Assembly: GCF_963678635.1 (NCBI RefSeq)
Contig: NC_087063.1
Location: 23,382,701-23,446,700, forward strand
DNA length: 64,000 bases
Source: Symsagittifera roscoffensis
Taxonomy: Eukaryota; Xenacoelomorpha; Acoela; Convolutidae
Reading direction: 5' to 3'
Positions 1 to 10,034 of the stretch are shown here, piece after piece. Both the position numbers and the translations under genes were made by a program. Every line of letters starts with the position of its first letter. Positions within the stretch are counted from its first letter, which is position 1. Below the pieces are notes generated by a model. It saw only the letters and a program-made list of their open reading frames with translations, ran no database searches and had not been told where the DNA came from.

Positions 1-742
1 TTCACATCACAACTTGGCTGGCCCATTTTGCACAACATTTTGAAGCTCGCGGTAATTTTCTAATAAAATATCTTTCTAGATTGTTTTAAGGCTTGTCATT
101 TTTTATGACCAAATATACATGATTTTCAGCCAGTTTTTTCAGGTCAGAAGAAAAATATCTCGGGAAAATTTTTTTTGAATTGACAGATTATGTTTTTCGA
201 AAATTAATTATGTTCTAAAATTTAATAATATTCTAACATGACATGTTTGTTAAATTAAAAAAAGTTCTGTGAAAAATTCATTTTTTCGTTTTTAGTTTAT
301 GATTCCAGCAATCGTTTTACTATCAAATAAATTTATAGCAAATATAGTTAGAAATTATTTTTCAAATTTTCCTTGATAGTCCAATTTTCAAGCTTTCAAG
401 TCCTTCCTTTTGATTGTTCATTGTTTTTTATCAAAAAAAAACCAAATCTTATCAAAACTGCCACTCATAACTATAAAATCACTCCCAAAAAATAACTAGC
501 TCCGGCCATACTCATTTGAAAAACAAAATTTTTGTTTCAAATAAGTGTTGATTTTTGTGTGTGGTGTGATGAAAGGATCTGAACGACAGCCTGAAACTGA
601 AGCATAATCTTTTTAAGGTCGCATTACACGCACAACCGTAATTGCTTTGAACCATTGTTTTCATTAAACATTATAAGTTTTAAGATTGTATTCAATGAAG
701 TTTTGCTCAATTTGATAATGAAAAATTAACAATGTGAAAACA

Positions 743-870
743 AAGATAGCCGGTTGCTGTGCATGTAGCACAAAATTTTCCCACCACCTGAACAAATACC
801 AAACTGTTTCTTCAATTTAGTGTCGTTTTTTTTTGTGAGTGGTGTGATGAGAAACTATACATACGCGTAT
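743..870 (+). repeat. Diverged direct repeat, copy 1
   Basis: Shares ordered blocks with 2,006-2,120: a 'GATAGC(C/G)GGTT' block, then 'GTAGCACA', a T-run, and a 'GTG(T)TGTGAT' block. The last block also occurs at 548-590 followed by 'GATCTGAACGA', as in the second copy. This looks like remnants of one old dispersed repeat. The class is unknown. Confidence 0.5.
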
Positions 871-1280
871 ATAATTAGCAATTGAAGTAAATTGACAAAT
901 GTTATCGTAAAAAATGAAAACTAAAAAAAAATTCAAAAAATGTTTGTTTCGTATCATAATGCTTAAAATTTTTTGTAGAAAACTTTGATTGCCAAAAAAA
1001 CGCTTAAAAACTAAAAAATCTTCTCTATTTAATGTTTTAAATGAGTTTTTTTTAGTTCAATTGACCAATTTTTATCAATTGTTAGTATATAACAAACATT
1101 ACTCGATTTTTAAATGATATATCACCTGAAACTTCCAGATGATTAGTTGTGGAAGTTGATTTCGAAAACGAAAGCTAAACACACCCGAATACAAGGTTCG
1201 GTTCATCCACATTTTCAATAGTCGAAGCAATAACAATCTAGTCAATCAATTCTAGAATTGTCCAACGCTAATCATTAAAC

Positions 1281-1824
1281 AAGACTGCTCATATCAGGGC
1301 GAAGCCCTGAATGTTCCGACTGCCTTTTAAGGTTTATGGAGCAGCAGTAAAAACATAAAAAATTAAATGAAATAAAATAAAATGAAATTTTTTTTTTCTA
1401 AAATTTGAAAATTTTAATGAAAATTATCCCCCCACACGCCATATAAAGTACAAAAAGATAGATTTCGTTCCTTGTAACAAATCAATTATGGCAAATAAGC
1501 TTCGTTCAACCAATTTGGAACGATTTATAAGACGGATTAAGTTTCCGCTTAGGCGTTAATAGCGCGAATTATATCGCGCGTTAATTGTCCCAAATTGGTC
1601 AAAATGGCCAAAATGGCAATATTTAAACCCTCATAACTTTATGAAAAATGATCACAGGTGAAATATCTTTTCAAATTTAAGCTCAGGACAACAATGGTTT
1701 TTGAATGATCTAAAAAAAATTCCGTCAAAATTGGCTAGTTAAAAAGTCGAAATTTGTCTGAAGAAAAACAAAACCCATCCCGAGCACAAATATTCCGTTA
1801 CTTTCGTATCGAAAAGCGGAACAA
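1281..1824 (+). repeat. Dispersed repeat family A, full-length-like copy
   Basis: One end has a perfect hairpin TCAGGGCGAAGCCCTGA (1,294-1,310) followed by GTTCCGAC (1,313); the other end is TTACTTTCGTATCGAAAAGCGGAAC. In better copies this second end reads AGTCGGAAC, so the element is bounded by short inverted GTTCCGACT ends. Conserved interior blocks include 'CACACGCCATATAAAG', 'CCAATTTGGAACGATTT', 'TCGCGCGTTAATTGTCCC' and 'GAGCACAAATATTCCG'. Other copies are at 22,409-22,872, 26,240-26,570, 27,187-27,520, 28,308-28,615 and 28,866-29,246, plus duplicates of the last three. No coding capacity is visible, so it is probably a non-autonomous element. The class is not determined. Confidence 0.75.
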
Positions 1825-2005
1825 TGAGCATAAAAATGCTGCTAATATGCCGCAATGACAGGCTTCAATAAGCCAGTTTGAACCATTAATTAAGTAAACG
1901 TAAATTAATCAATGAATTGATTTTGAGCCATTAGTCAGTACAAAGCAACTAGAAATATTTATCCCAACTTAATTTGTTTTCAAATTATTTCGATAAATTA
2001 AACAA

Positions 2006-2120
2006 GGATAGCGGGTTACAGTGTAAGTAGCACAGAATGTTCAGACCAGAGTATCCAGAAATTACAATTTTTTTTTTCTAATTTTCTGCGTGTTGTGATA
2101 AAAGGAGATTTGAACGAAAA
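2006..2120 (+). repeat. Diverged direct repeat, copy 2
   Basis: Second copy of the repeat at 743-870, with the same order of blocks: GATAGCGGGTT, GTAGCACA, a T-run, then the GTGTTGTGAT block. No coding content. Confidence 0.5.
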
Positions 2121-2424
2121 ATGAGCGCGTATGTATATTCAACAAACATAGAAAAATGGGCAACAATTTTTTCGCAGTTTTTTGAATTAGTGATGTTTCT
2201 GATTCCAAGGGGCTCCGAAAAAATCAAAACACTAACCTCTTTTGAGTAAAATTAGGTTTTCACAGCTTTTTATAAGCTATTAAAAGCCTGATGGCTCGCA
2301 TTATTTGCTTGAAATTTTTAAAACAGTTTTCCAGTAACGACTAAAATGGATTTAATAAGATTTAACACTCAAACCCGGTCCGATGATTGTCTGTGGTACC
2401 TGTTCCGACTATTTTTCCTAAATT

Positions 2425-2471
2425 GTGATTATTGTTCCGACTATTTTTTAAATGGTCGGAACAATAATCAC
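2425..2471. repeat. Perfect 17-bp hairpin of family-A termini
   Basis: GTGATTATTGTTCCGAC (2,425-2,441) is followed after 13 bases by its exact reverse complement (2,455-2,471). The arms contain the family-A terminal sequence GTTCCGAC, and a further TGTTCCGACTATTTTT lies at 2,401. This could be a head-to-head remnant of two family-A ends. Confidence 0.7.
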
Positions 2472-4122
2472 CCATTTAGAGGCTAAAAACAACAGTGATT
2501 GAGTTACTCTTGACTGCGGTCGGAGTTCAGGTGACTAAAAACAGATTTGAATCATGAGTTCCATTAAAAACTGAGAATCATGAATTTCGAAAAGCATACC
2601 AATCAGAGTTATCGTAATGTTTAATAATTTCAAAGTTTTGTTTTTGTTCTTATCATTTGTACTGCATTATCGTTTGTATCGTTATTGTTCGTAATTGAAG
2701 AACAACATCCTTCCTAAATAAAATTCTTCGGTGAATCAGATGTCCATAGACATCATTTTCATGAAATTTAGTTTTTTGCTCTCTTTATTTTTGTTGCCTG
2801 TCATATAAATTGAACTACTTTTTGTTTGATTTTTATGACAATTTGGATTATTACTTGATTGAGGTACATTCAAGTCTTATCGCTACGTGGCCGTATCGCT
2901 TCGTAACTATCAATAGCACGCTCAACTGAAATGAGAGTTCGTTGAGCTGAAAATTCTTCAACCATGCAGATGATTGCATTCAAAATATCTTCTGCCATGA
3001 TTTAAATTACTGTCACATAACGAGTGTTTTTGTACGCATATCCCAATAAGCGTTCCCACAAACCTCCAAAGTATGAAACTTAATTCCTAGTATTGTTTGA
3101 TCATCGTTTCGTCTATTTTTGTAGACCATGGCTCTATTGGCTCTTGCAAAAGAAGTCCCTTTCCAATGAAAATTGTGTTACTATCGCTCACGATAATTTC
3201 GAGTTGACCTTTTTAAGGGATAGATGGCAACAGGCAGTTCAGTGCTTATTTTAACAACAACTCTTAGGAAACTTCTAATTTGTGTGAAAAGTCAGCAGAG
3301 ACATCCAACTGGTAGTTTTTCATTATAGTTTTGTCTAATGTTTTCTTCAACTTTATAATCTTTGATGTTTATGGTTTTTGACCATTCATGTCATATTCTT
3401 AATCCAATTAGGCTTGTGCCTTCGGCTGCTTTGAACTCTTTGAGCGATTGAGAGTCCTTTTGAACCTTCAGCTAATGAACTCCTTCATCTTTTTTTAAAC
3501 AATTTTCTAAGTAGTAGTTGCTGTAAAACTCTGAGATTTCGTTGGTTTGAGATTCGTTGAAAATTCTGTGATTTCTTTGGTTGCAAATACTGTTTAGTTT
3601 TTTTCTTCAAAGAAATTTTTGGATTTTTGCTCGAGTTTGACAACTTGTACAGTTTTTTTCTAGAAGCTTTCCTTGCGATTGAAAACTGGTTATCTCAAGG
3701 CTATCACTGCTGCTTTTAGCTCCAATCCCGTCACGCTTAATGGCTTCTATGCGTCGCTAGTCTTGACAAACAAACGAAAAAAGACATATTCCTGTGATAA
3801 GAGCTTTTGATTCGCAACATCATGAAACAGCACAGAGACTATAGCATCTGCAAATGTATTATGATCCAATTCTGGGGGCTTGGATTTTCAAAAATTTTGA
3901 CTTGCAAGGTCTTATCAGGTCTTCGGTTTTCAATATCTGTGAAACTACTCTCCTTCAAGACTCCTACTCTTCTCCAAATTCGACTTCTGTTTTCTGTTCC
4001 AGAATTCGTTCAAAATCCGTAGAATTCGACCTTTTCCAGTGTTTATAGTGAAAACAGTACTAACAGAACAAATGAAAAAAAAAACTGGAATAAAATTTAT
4101 GTGGGAGAACATCTGAACTTGA

Positions 4123-4275
4123 TGTACGTATAATTGACTATCAGTTAGTTTGAGTTTGAGTTTGATTATTGTCGCCCGTGGAGCTGTCTGTCACTCCGGT
4201 GCCATTTTGATTATGTACCTGCCACTTTGTGATCCAGTGAGTTTGAGTGCAAAAACAGTGCTGCGAAATCATAAA
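4123..4275 (+). repeat. 5' LTR-like end of the outer gypsy relic
   Basis: Begins TGTACG and shares with 16,609-16,760 the blocks 'TATCAGTTAG', 'TTGAGTTTGAG', 'GTGGAGCTGT' (versus CTGGAGCTGT), 'CGGTGCCATTTTGATTA' and 'ACAGTGCTG'. Gag-like coding begins about 40 bp after its end, as expected for a 5' LTR. The exact termini and target duplication have eroded. Confidence 0.6.
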
Positions 4276-4315
4276 GTAACATAGCCGTGAAATCAGTTAC
4301 AGTTGGGGACAATTC

Positions 4316-4949
4316 ATGTCCATTGAAAATAACGTAGTTAATGCGGCGTTTTTGCCATGGCTCAGCAAGCAGGATACAGAGCTGGGACCGGGGAAAATCA
4401 GTAAGACATTAGGGAAACTTGACTTAATAGGCACGGAGGCACCGATTCTAAGGGAGCATTGGAAAAATCGTTTTTACCTGGGGAGTGATAGCGAAGCATG
4501 GCTTCAACTTTACCTCAATTTAATCCGATACATAACTAACGCTGGCGCCGATTGCGGCGTTACCCGCGGACTTACTGGGAAAAAACCAGGTGGAGGCAAA
4601 GCAAACTTTGATTGCGAATTTTTACTTATGCATGGGCGAGCGCAGGATACGATGAAATTTGGATACGATTTGAAGGCGATAACAAAGTACCCAAAGGTTT
4701 TAGACGCTTTCGAAGAAATCTTACACAGGAGCGAAACAAAGTCTTCGAAACGTATCAGTTACGTTGACAAAACAACGAAAAGATGAGCAGTTGGAAATGT
4801 TCCATTCAATACTAAGAGGGTTGGCGGTGCGATGCAATTTGGGAACACTTGAGCGGCGAAACTTACGCGACATTTTTACAGACAATATGTCAATCAAGGA
4901 TGCACAGAAACTCTGTAGGTCAAATAAGATGCCAAACAAGGTCTTCACT
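4316..4949 (+). pseudogene. gag fragment of the outer gypsy relic
   Basis: An ATG at 4,316 opens 156 codons. A one-frame switch near 4,740-4,790 then continues the gag reading with 'DEQLEMFHSILRGLAVRC' and 'LRDIFTDNMS' to a stop at about 4,950. The second half matches the general pattern of gypsy capsid domains, with a helix-rich 'QLE.FHS.LR.LA.RC' stretch before a zinc knuckle. The knuckle itself is not readable. It is a decayed structural protein with no function expected. Neighbours are the LTR-like end upstream and protease remnants downstream. Confidence 0.55.
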
Positions 4950-5385
4950 TAGTCGTAATTGCTTAGTCGTAGAAAAGAGGGAGCAAATATGCTAAAACCA
5001 ACAAAGTGTCGGGCTGTGGTTCAGCAGCAGAACATGCAGGGGCATTCCAAGAACGCAATCTAAGGAAAATACCGACTTTTGTTCACCGGGCGGCCAAAGA
5101 TCTTCCAAGGGAGGCCGCGATGGGGTGGAAAAACAAGGTTAACTCACCCCTAAAGATGTCGCAGAAATTTAGTCGCTAATCATTGTCATTAAGAACGATT
5201 ATTTCGGGGCTTGGAGCTTCAGGAGACGCATAGCTCAAACGATGTCCGCAGGAAGAAAAATGAGTTAAAATGAACGGCAGCGTGGTTAGCATTGAAGATA
5301 AATGAACGTGTCAACCAAAACATGGATTGATAGCGTGTTGCCAATTTCAACAATTACCATAAGAAATCTGAAACTTACCTTTTGA

Positions 5386-5610
5386 ATGCAGAGAATGCAG
5401 TTAACGCCAGTTCGTCCAGCTGACGAACAATTCAGGTTTTTGGGATTTTACGGTAAAGCTGATGGGAAAGATGAAAGCGACGCTTCAATCCAATGGATGG
5501 AGAACATATACGGTCATCAAAAGGATGGGGGTTGTAAACCATCAATTATAGTTCGGGATTTGATGTATGCGCGGGCTCTCAAATTTTATGCGAGCAACTG
5601 CCGGGAGTGA
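5386..5610 (+). pseudogene. Retroviral-type protease remnant
   Basis: A 74-codon open stretch whose segment 'GCKPSIIVRDLM' fits the C-terminal part of retroelement aspartic proteases, where the usual pattern is a hydrophobic pair followed by G-R/K-D-L. Here the glycine is replaced by valine. The catalytic D(T/S)G triad is not in the fragment. The position between gag and RT is right for a protease. Moderate confidence because the match is short. Confidence 0.4.
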
Positions 5611-6080
5611 TTAGTGAATATCCAAGGGCAACCGGACCAGGATGGCCAAGAAGCAAGTAAAGGCATGGTCAAGCCTCTGATTGATTTGCAGGAGTATTTC
5701 AGTAAGCAGTTCTTTAAATTAATTAACAGGATGGGGCAAAATGTAGCAACAAAAATCAGGCAAAATGTTTAAAAAACCTGACTCCAGTGCAACCAAAAGT
5801 TAAGCGAGTACCTAAAACCCTTCAAATTAGGGTGGATAAAATGACTATAATAAGGACATATTGAGAAATTAGAGAAGGCCGCTTTGTGAAGCTAGCGTTA
5901 GAGTCAAGAAAACTAAATCAGCATGTACTCAAAAATGAAAACCATACGACAAACATTGAAAAGATATCGGATATGGTCAGGCAAAAATAAGCGAGCGGAA
6001 TACTGGAGAGGTGTTTTTCACGACCATGGACTTCATGTACGCGTGGAAAATTTGCCCTTTATTAAAGATACTAGCAAGCC

Positions 6081-6335
6081 TTGAATATAGATTTTAGCAA
6101 GCATTCTCCCTTAGTGGCGAAAAATCAACAGGCACAAATATATTCCGAATGGTTTTTTTACGGCCTGACGACAATGTTTGCGGCGTTACAACGTGTTATG
6201 GATTCCATACTCAGTAAATTTCCCAGATCTTATGCGTTAAAAAACGACGTTTTGGTTCAATCAAATAGTTCAGAGATCGAGCATATTACCATGGTAACGA
6301 ATCCTGAAAAAGACTCGAAAAAAATATGGCTCTGA
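6081..6335 (+). pseudogene. Reverse transcriptase fragment, active site destroyed
   Basis: An 84-codon frame contains 'YGLTTMFAALQRVMDSIL', the RT palm motif found just before the catalytic box in Ty3/gypsy elements. At the catalytic box, where the family has (Y/F)xDD, this copy reads 'YALKNDVLV', so the first aspartate is lost. A 'SEIEH' block follows, as in related pols. Flanking RT sequence on both sides is unreadable. Clearly a dead relic. Confidence 0.65.
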
Positions 6336-6680
6336 AAATAGGAAAGTGAAACTTTGCGAAAACAAAATGCATATGGTTGGATCATCATATTACAATATCT
6401 GGCATAATCTCTCTGATTAAGAAAACGAAACCAATAGATAAACTAAACCTGCTGAAAAAGCAGTCAAGCTGAAACCTTTCATGCGATCAATTCATAAACT
6501 CCATCTACCAGACCCATAGCATCCATCGAAATTCTACCAGCGCTAGCCAAGTTTTAGGCGCCCATGCACCCACTGCTTAGCAACAAAATTGATTTACAGT
6601 GGACAACCCGAAGCCAATTAGCGTTTGAAATTCTTTGAAAACAAGTTTCGAACATTGTTTGGTTAAAATATTTTGACGAG

Positions 6681-6980
6681 CGCAAGGATATACGCATTGT
6701 TTGCAACGCAAGCCATAATGGCCTGCGGGCGGTACATGAACAATTTAGCGTCACGGGATGGAGAGCAATCTATTTCGCATCCACGTTTCTAAACGCGGCG
6801 GAGAAAAAAAAATTGACAACGGAGCTAAAAAAACAAGCTCTCGTGTGGGTAGAAAATTTCAAAAAACATATCTTTGGAAGATACTCTGCAGTCGTAACAG
6901 ATCATAAAGGAGTTGTATTATCACTTTTAACAGGAAAAAAAACAATGCTAGACCGTTTTACTCGTTGGATATATACATAA
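6681..6980 (+). pseudogene. RNase H domain fragment of the outer gypsy relic
   Basis: A continuous 99-codon frame ends at TAA 6,978-6,980. It has the gypsy RNase H signature in order: 'IVCNASHNGL' (family D-A-S-H/D-x-G-L-G; the catalytic Asp is Asn here), 'FASTFLNAAEKK', 'TELKKQALVWVENF' (the Glu-containing helix), 'HIFGRYSAVVTDHKGV' (the TDH motif, Asp retained) and 'LDRFTRW'. It normally degrades the RNA of the RNA-DNA hybrid. The Asp-to-Asn change and the stop mark it as non-functional. Confidence 0.75.
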
Positions 6981-6999
6981 TTCAATTTGTTTTCAAAAG

Positions 7000-7847
7000 A
7001 GAACAATTGGGATCAAATACTATTTGTCGAAGGACACGTGGGTTAAGCTTCCCGCAAGGGCTTATAAAATCAGTATCTTACTGACGGTCTTCTGGTCACC
7101 AAACACAAAAGCGTCACCGAAGGAATTCAATTTAACTACTAGAATGGATGTTTCAGCCAATCAGAGTGCGGTATGAACTTTTAAGATTGAACATGGGCGA
7201 CAAAGTAATGCGAGACATTACAGAGTGTGAATTAAGTGAATCACATCAAGTGAATTAAATTTCAGCCTCTCTAATTTTTTCAAAATGAAAATTAACTTAA
7301 AAAAGCTAAGCATTATACTCCCTTGCTATAAAACAATGGAAACAGTTCCGAGAATGAGAGGGTCGATTCCAACTTGAAGATGATGATAACTGGGATGAAA
7401 AGCGTGAAGATGAATACGGGTTTTACATACCCGCAGCATTCACGGAAGAATTTTATCCACTGCAATTTTCCAACAAAATTGTGTGATGAGAGCAATTCCA
7501 AGAGATTGTAAGGGCTCGAGGAAAGCCGAGTGTCTGCCGAAGCTCTTAAAGTTGAAACTCATAGAGGCAAATGACAGGGCCGATTTTCAATTGCAGGCTC
7601 TCCGAAAGATGATTGTGGAGAATGATCCGAAGCCAGAACAAAACGTGCGTGCGATGGGGCATACCTGGAGCAGCACATGAATGATTTTTACTTTCTGGAG
7701 AATTTTTTCTGGATGGATGAGCAACTCGCCATACCATTTCCACTTAGGACTTTAATTTGCTTAAGACAGGAAAGGAAACACGTTGGACGCGGCGCAGGAT
7801 GAGTTGTTTTCTAAAAGTCACAAAATTTCATTTGCGGCCGCAGAGGG
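7000..7847 (+). other. Unreadable interior of the outer gypsy relic
   Basis: By position this should encode the connection domain and integrase start, but I find no integrase zinc finger or D,D,E motif. A 65-codon open stretch at 7,483-7,680 is rich in charged residues and has no recognisable motif. The young element interrupts the relic at 7,848. Confidence 0.45.
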
Positions 7848-7852
7848 ATGTC
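7848..7852. repeat. Target-site duplication, left copy (ATGTC)
   Basis: ATGTC immediately precedes the 5' LTR start TGTGGTGTGG and is repeated exactly after the 3' LTR. Five bp is usual for Ty3/gypsy integrases. Confidence 0.93.
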
Positions 7853-8159
7853 TGTGGTGTGGCGTAGTTTAACAGTATTGTTATGACGTCATTATTGTAT
7901 TACTTTCTGTGCTAGTTATTCGTGCTAAACTCGCCTATTGGTTATCAAGGTCGCTACCGACCTGTCAATCCTTTCTCTATTCATCATCAAGTGCTCTCAC
8001 TCACTCTGTCTCAATTTATGAAAGATTTAAGTTGAACCTTAAAATTCTGTCATGACATTATCTATATAACTTACAGTATCTATATTATTTACGTTCTTAT
8101 TTATTATTAAACAAGGAGAATTGAGTCTTGTTTAAACTAGTATTCTTCGAGAATTCACA
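7853..8159 (+). repeat. 5' LTR of the young gypsy element
   Basis: 307 bp, beginning TGTGGTGTGG and ending GAATTCACA (TG...CA). It contains a TATATAA-like promoter box in 'CTATATAACTT' near 8,071 and an ATTAAA polyadenylation-type signal near 8,105. It matches 14,683-14,989 except for four transitions (CGACC/TTGTC, CTATTC/TATC, CTTAA/GAATT, TTTACG/ATTC). Confidence 0.95.
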
Positions 8160-8800
8160 TGGCGCAGCCAGCAGTTTCGATCTCGGAGGATCGGACTGAC
8201 CTGTTAGGTGTACCCGTATTCTGGAATAAACCAACAGCGGATCCACCCAGTAGCTGGGATTCTTGGATAGGCCAATTCAACTTTGCAATCACCCTAAGAG
8301 AAAGGTGAGATCCACGTGAACTATTGAAACCTCCGGGTGTGGTACACGATGATCCTGTCCCGAAACCAGAAGCTGTGGGGGTGGATGAGGATGCGGTAGC
8401 AATTGCGAATCGTATTGCACGGAACGAGGCAGCCGTACGTAGAGTGACGGAAATGAATGAGGAACGCCGGGCGAAAGGTCCCAGAGTAGCACCAGGAGTA
8501 TTCTACTATGAAGTTGAGCAACGAATTAAATCTCGGTTATTCTTTTCGCTTGGCTCAGAAGGGAGGAAAAGGTTCCTCCAAAGTTATCCACATGCAGATC
8601 TCAGTGCAATATCATTTCAAGAATTTCACGAATTTTGTGTACTTCTTTTCAAGAAGGAGAAAAATTACATTATTGAACGACTGCAAATGTACAACGCCGT
8701 ACATTCCGATCGAGAATGTTTGGAAGCATTTTATCTGAGATTGACGGGCCTCAAAAAAAGAAGTTGTAAGAGATATTTTCATTGCCAAGATGAGATATAA
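8159..8800 (+). pseudogene. gag, N-terminal part, with a stop and a frame break
   Basis: I choose ATG 8,159-8,161 (first residues MAQPAVS) because it opens the frame running through 'WDSWIGQFNFAI', a typical start of gypsy gag proteins. An in-frame TGA lies at 8,306-8,308; the same frame then continues from 8,309 to 8,800. The capsid-like region includes 'KRFLQSYP' and 'FLRLTGLKK'-type helices (residues about 130-200). At 8,753-8,759 a run of seven A's coincides with a switch to the frame used downstream, so a one-base homopolymer gain in DNA or in assembly is likely. Gag would form the particle that packages element RNA. Not functional as written. Confidence 0.8.
8160..8174 (+). other. Primer-binding site
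   Basis: TGGCGCAGCCAGCAG starts directly after the LTR's terminal CA. TGG at this place is the usual complement of a tRNA 3' CCA end, so this is the minus-strand priming site. I cannot assign the tRNA from sequence alone. The same bases also encode the first gag codons, because the gag ATG spans 8,159-8,161. Confidence 0.75.
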
Positions 8801-9989
8801 AGATATTCAGAGAGAATTGTGTATCCGCCCAGGCACCAGCCCAGAAGAGACGCTGAAGTCAGCGTTACTGCAGAAAAAGGGGGCACAAACCGCCACTGAT
8901 TTGCAAAAACAACTTGGGAGTTCGGCTTCGATGGGCAGTTTTTCCCAATCAGGGGTCTCTTCGGGTCAGAACACTCGCATAAAACAGGAAACCACCTTCT
9001 CTGTCCAAGGGAAGAAACTGTCTGATAGAATCAATCGGGCCCAGATCAATAAGTCAAAGGGGACCAACGAGAAAGCGAAATTATGTTATTTTTGTGGTAA
9101 CAAATTTTCAGCAAATCACAAGCAAAGTTGTCCAGCTAGAAATGTGACTTGTAGGAATTGCAGTAAGAAGGCTCACTTTGCAGAGTGCTGTAATTCCAAA
9201 AACTTAGCGAATGTGGAAGCTGAGTCAGATGAGACGGTGGAAGAGAATTGTAATTTCATCACGTCTGATAGTGAGTCGGAATTTGCTGTTCTGTCAGTGA
9301 CGGCAGGAGATCCGAGCCGCCCCATTGCGTCAGTGAAGAAGTTGGAGGTGGTAAATGCCGCTACAGGCAAGTTACGTTCTATCCAGATAACACTGCGCTG
9401 TGGGAAGACGTTCTTCAAAGCAACGGTGGACACTGGAAGCCCTGCTTCTTTCGTGAATAAAAAAACAGCAGACTATATCGTGAAAACTGTCCCATCAGCC
9501 AAGGTCTCTAGTTTTCAGGAACGCCCAATCGACACAGTATATGTTGATTACAATCGGAAAAGAATCGATTTGATGGGTACATTGATTCTGGATGTGTCAT
9601 CTTTGGGCTGGTATGTAAATTCTGCAAAATTCCTCATTTCGGAAAATCGCACACGATGTTTATTAGGTTTGGACTTGCAGTCTCAATTGGGGGTGAGAAC
9701 AACGCAAATTAGACAAGAACGGTCTTCGGTGAGTGAAGTGTCCCTGTCAAACCTGAATGTGACGTCTGAGTCCTGGAAAACACATTTCCATCAGAAATTT
9801 CATCGTGTATTCTCCAGAGTAGGTAGAGCTAAGAATCATAAAGTATTCTCGACATTCAAGTCTCCTCTTGTTCCGATCCAGGAGAAAGGAAGACAGGTTC
9901 CCGTGCATATACAAGACAAAGTCGGCCTGGAAATTCAGAAGTTAATTCAAGAAGGCCAAGTGGTCAAACTTAATAAATGTACAAGCTAA
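8790..9989 (+). pseudogene. gag C-terminus (zinc knuckles), protease, start of RT
   Basis: A 399-codon open stretch. Two nucleocapsid zinc knuckles lie at about residues 97-132: an unusual C-x2-C-x7-H-x3-C ('CYFCGNKFSANHKQSC') and a standard C-x2-C-x4-H-x4-C ('CRNCSKKAHFAECC'). The aspartic protease follows, with 'VDTGSPASF' (catalytic DTG, about residues 213-221) and a C-terminal 'CLLGLDL' (family: hydrophobic-L/I-G-x-D). The end, 'EIQKLIQEGQVVKLNKC', is the standard lead-in to gypsy RT. TAA at 9,987-9,989 interrupts the frame, which reopens at once in the same phase. Gag, protease and pol therefore share one frame here. Confidence 0.85.
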
Positions 9990-10034
9990 CATTTTATTTC
10001 TCCGAGTGTAATTACGGCTAAGAAGGGTGGTTCC

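Larger units (their letters stand above)
1..4122. other. AT-rich non-coding region with repeats
   Basis: I see no supportable gene here. The short open frames, such as those near 3,807-4,048, have no recognisable motif, no splice logic and the base composition of the surrounding DNA. The stretch holds one copy of dispersed repeat family A (1,281-1,824), a pair of diverged direct repeats (743-870 and 2,006-2,120) and a small perfect hairpin (2,425-2,471), all listed separately. Confidence 0.6.

Noticed and set aside
1281-1320. Helitron 3' end (hairpin near terminus)
   Set aside because: Other copies end GAGCAGTCTT rather than CTRR after the hairpin, and the family has inverted GTTCCGACT ends, which Helitrons lack.
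3807-4048. Overlapping plus-strand open frames of 64-71 codons
   Set aside because: No motif, no conserved context, AT-rich codon use like the flanks; chance open reading.
9173-9433. 86-codon minus-strand open frame within gag/protease
   Set aside because: Lies antisense to clearly coding zinc-knuckle and protease sequence; a shadow frame.
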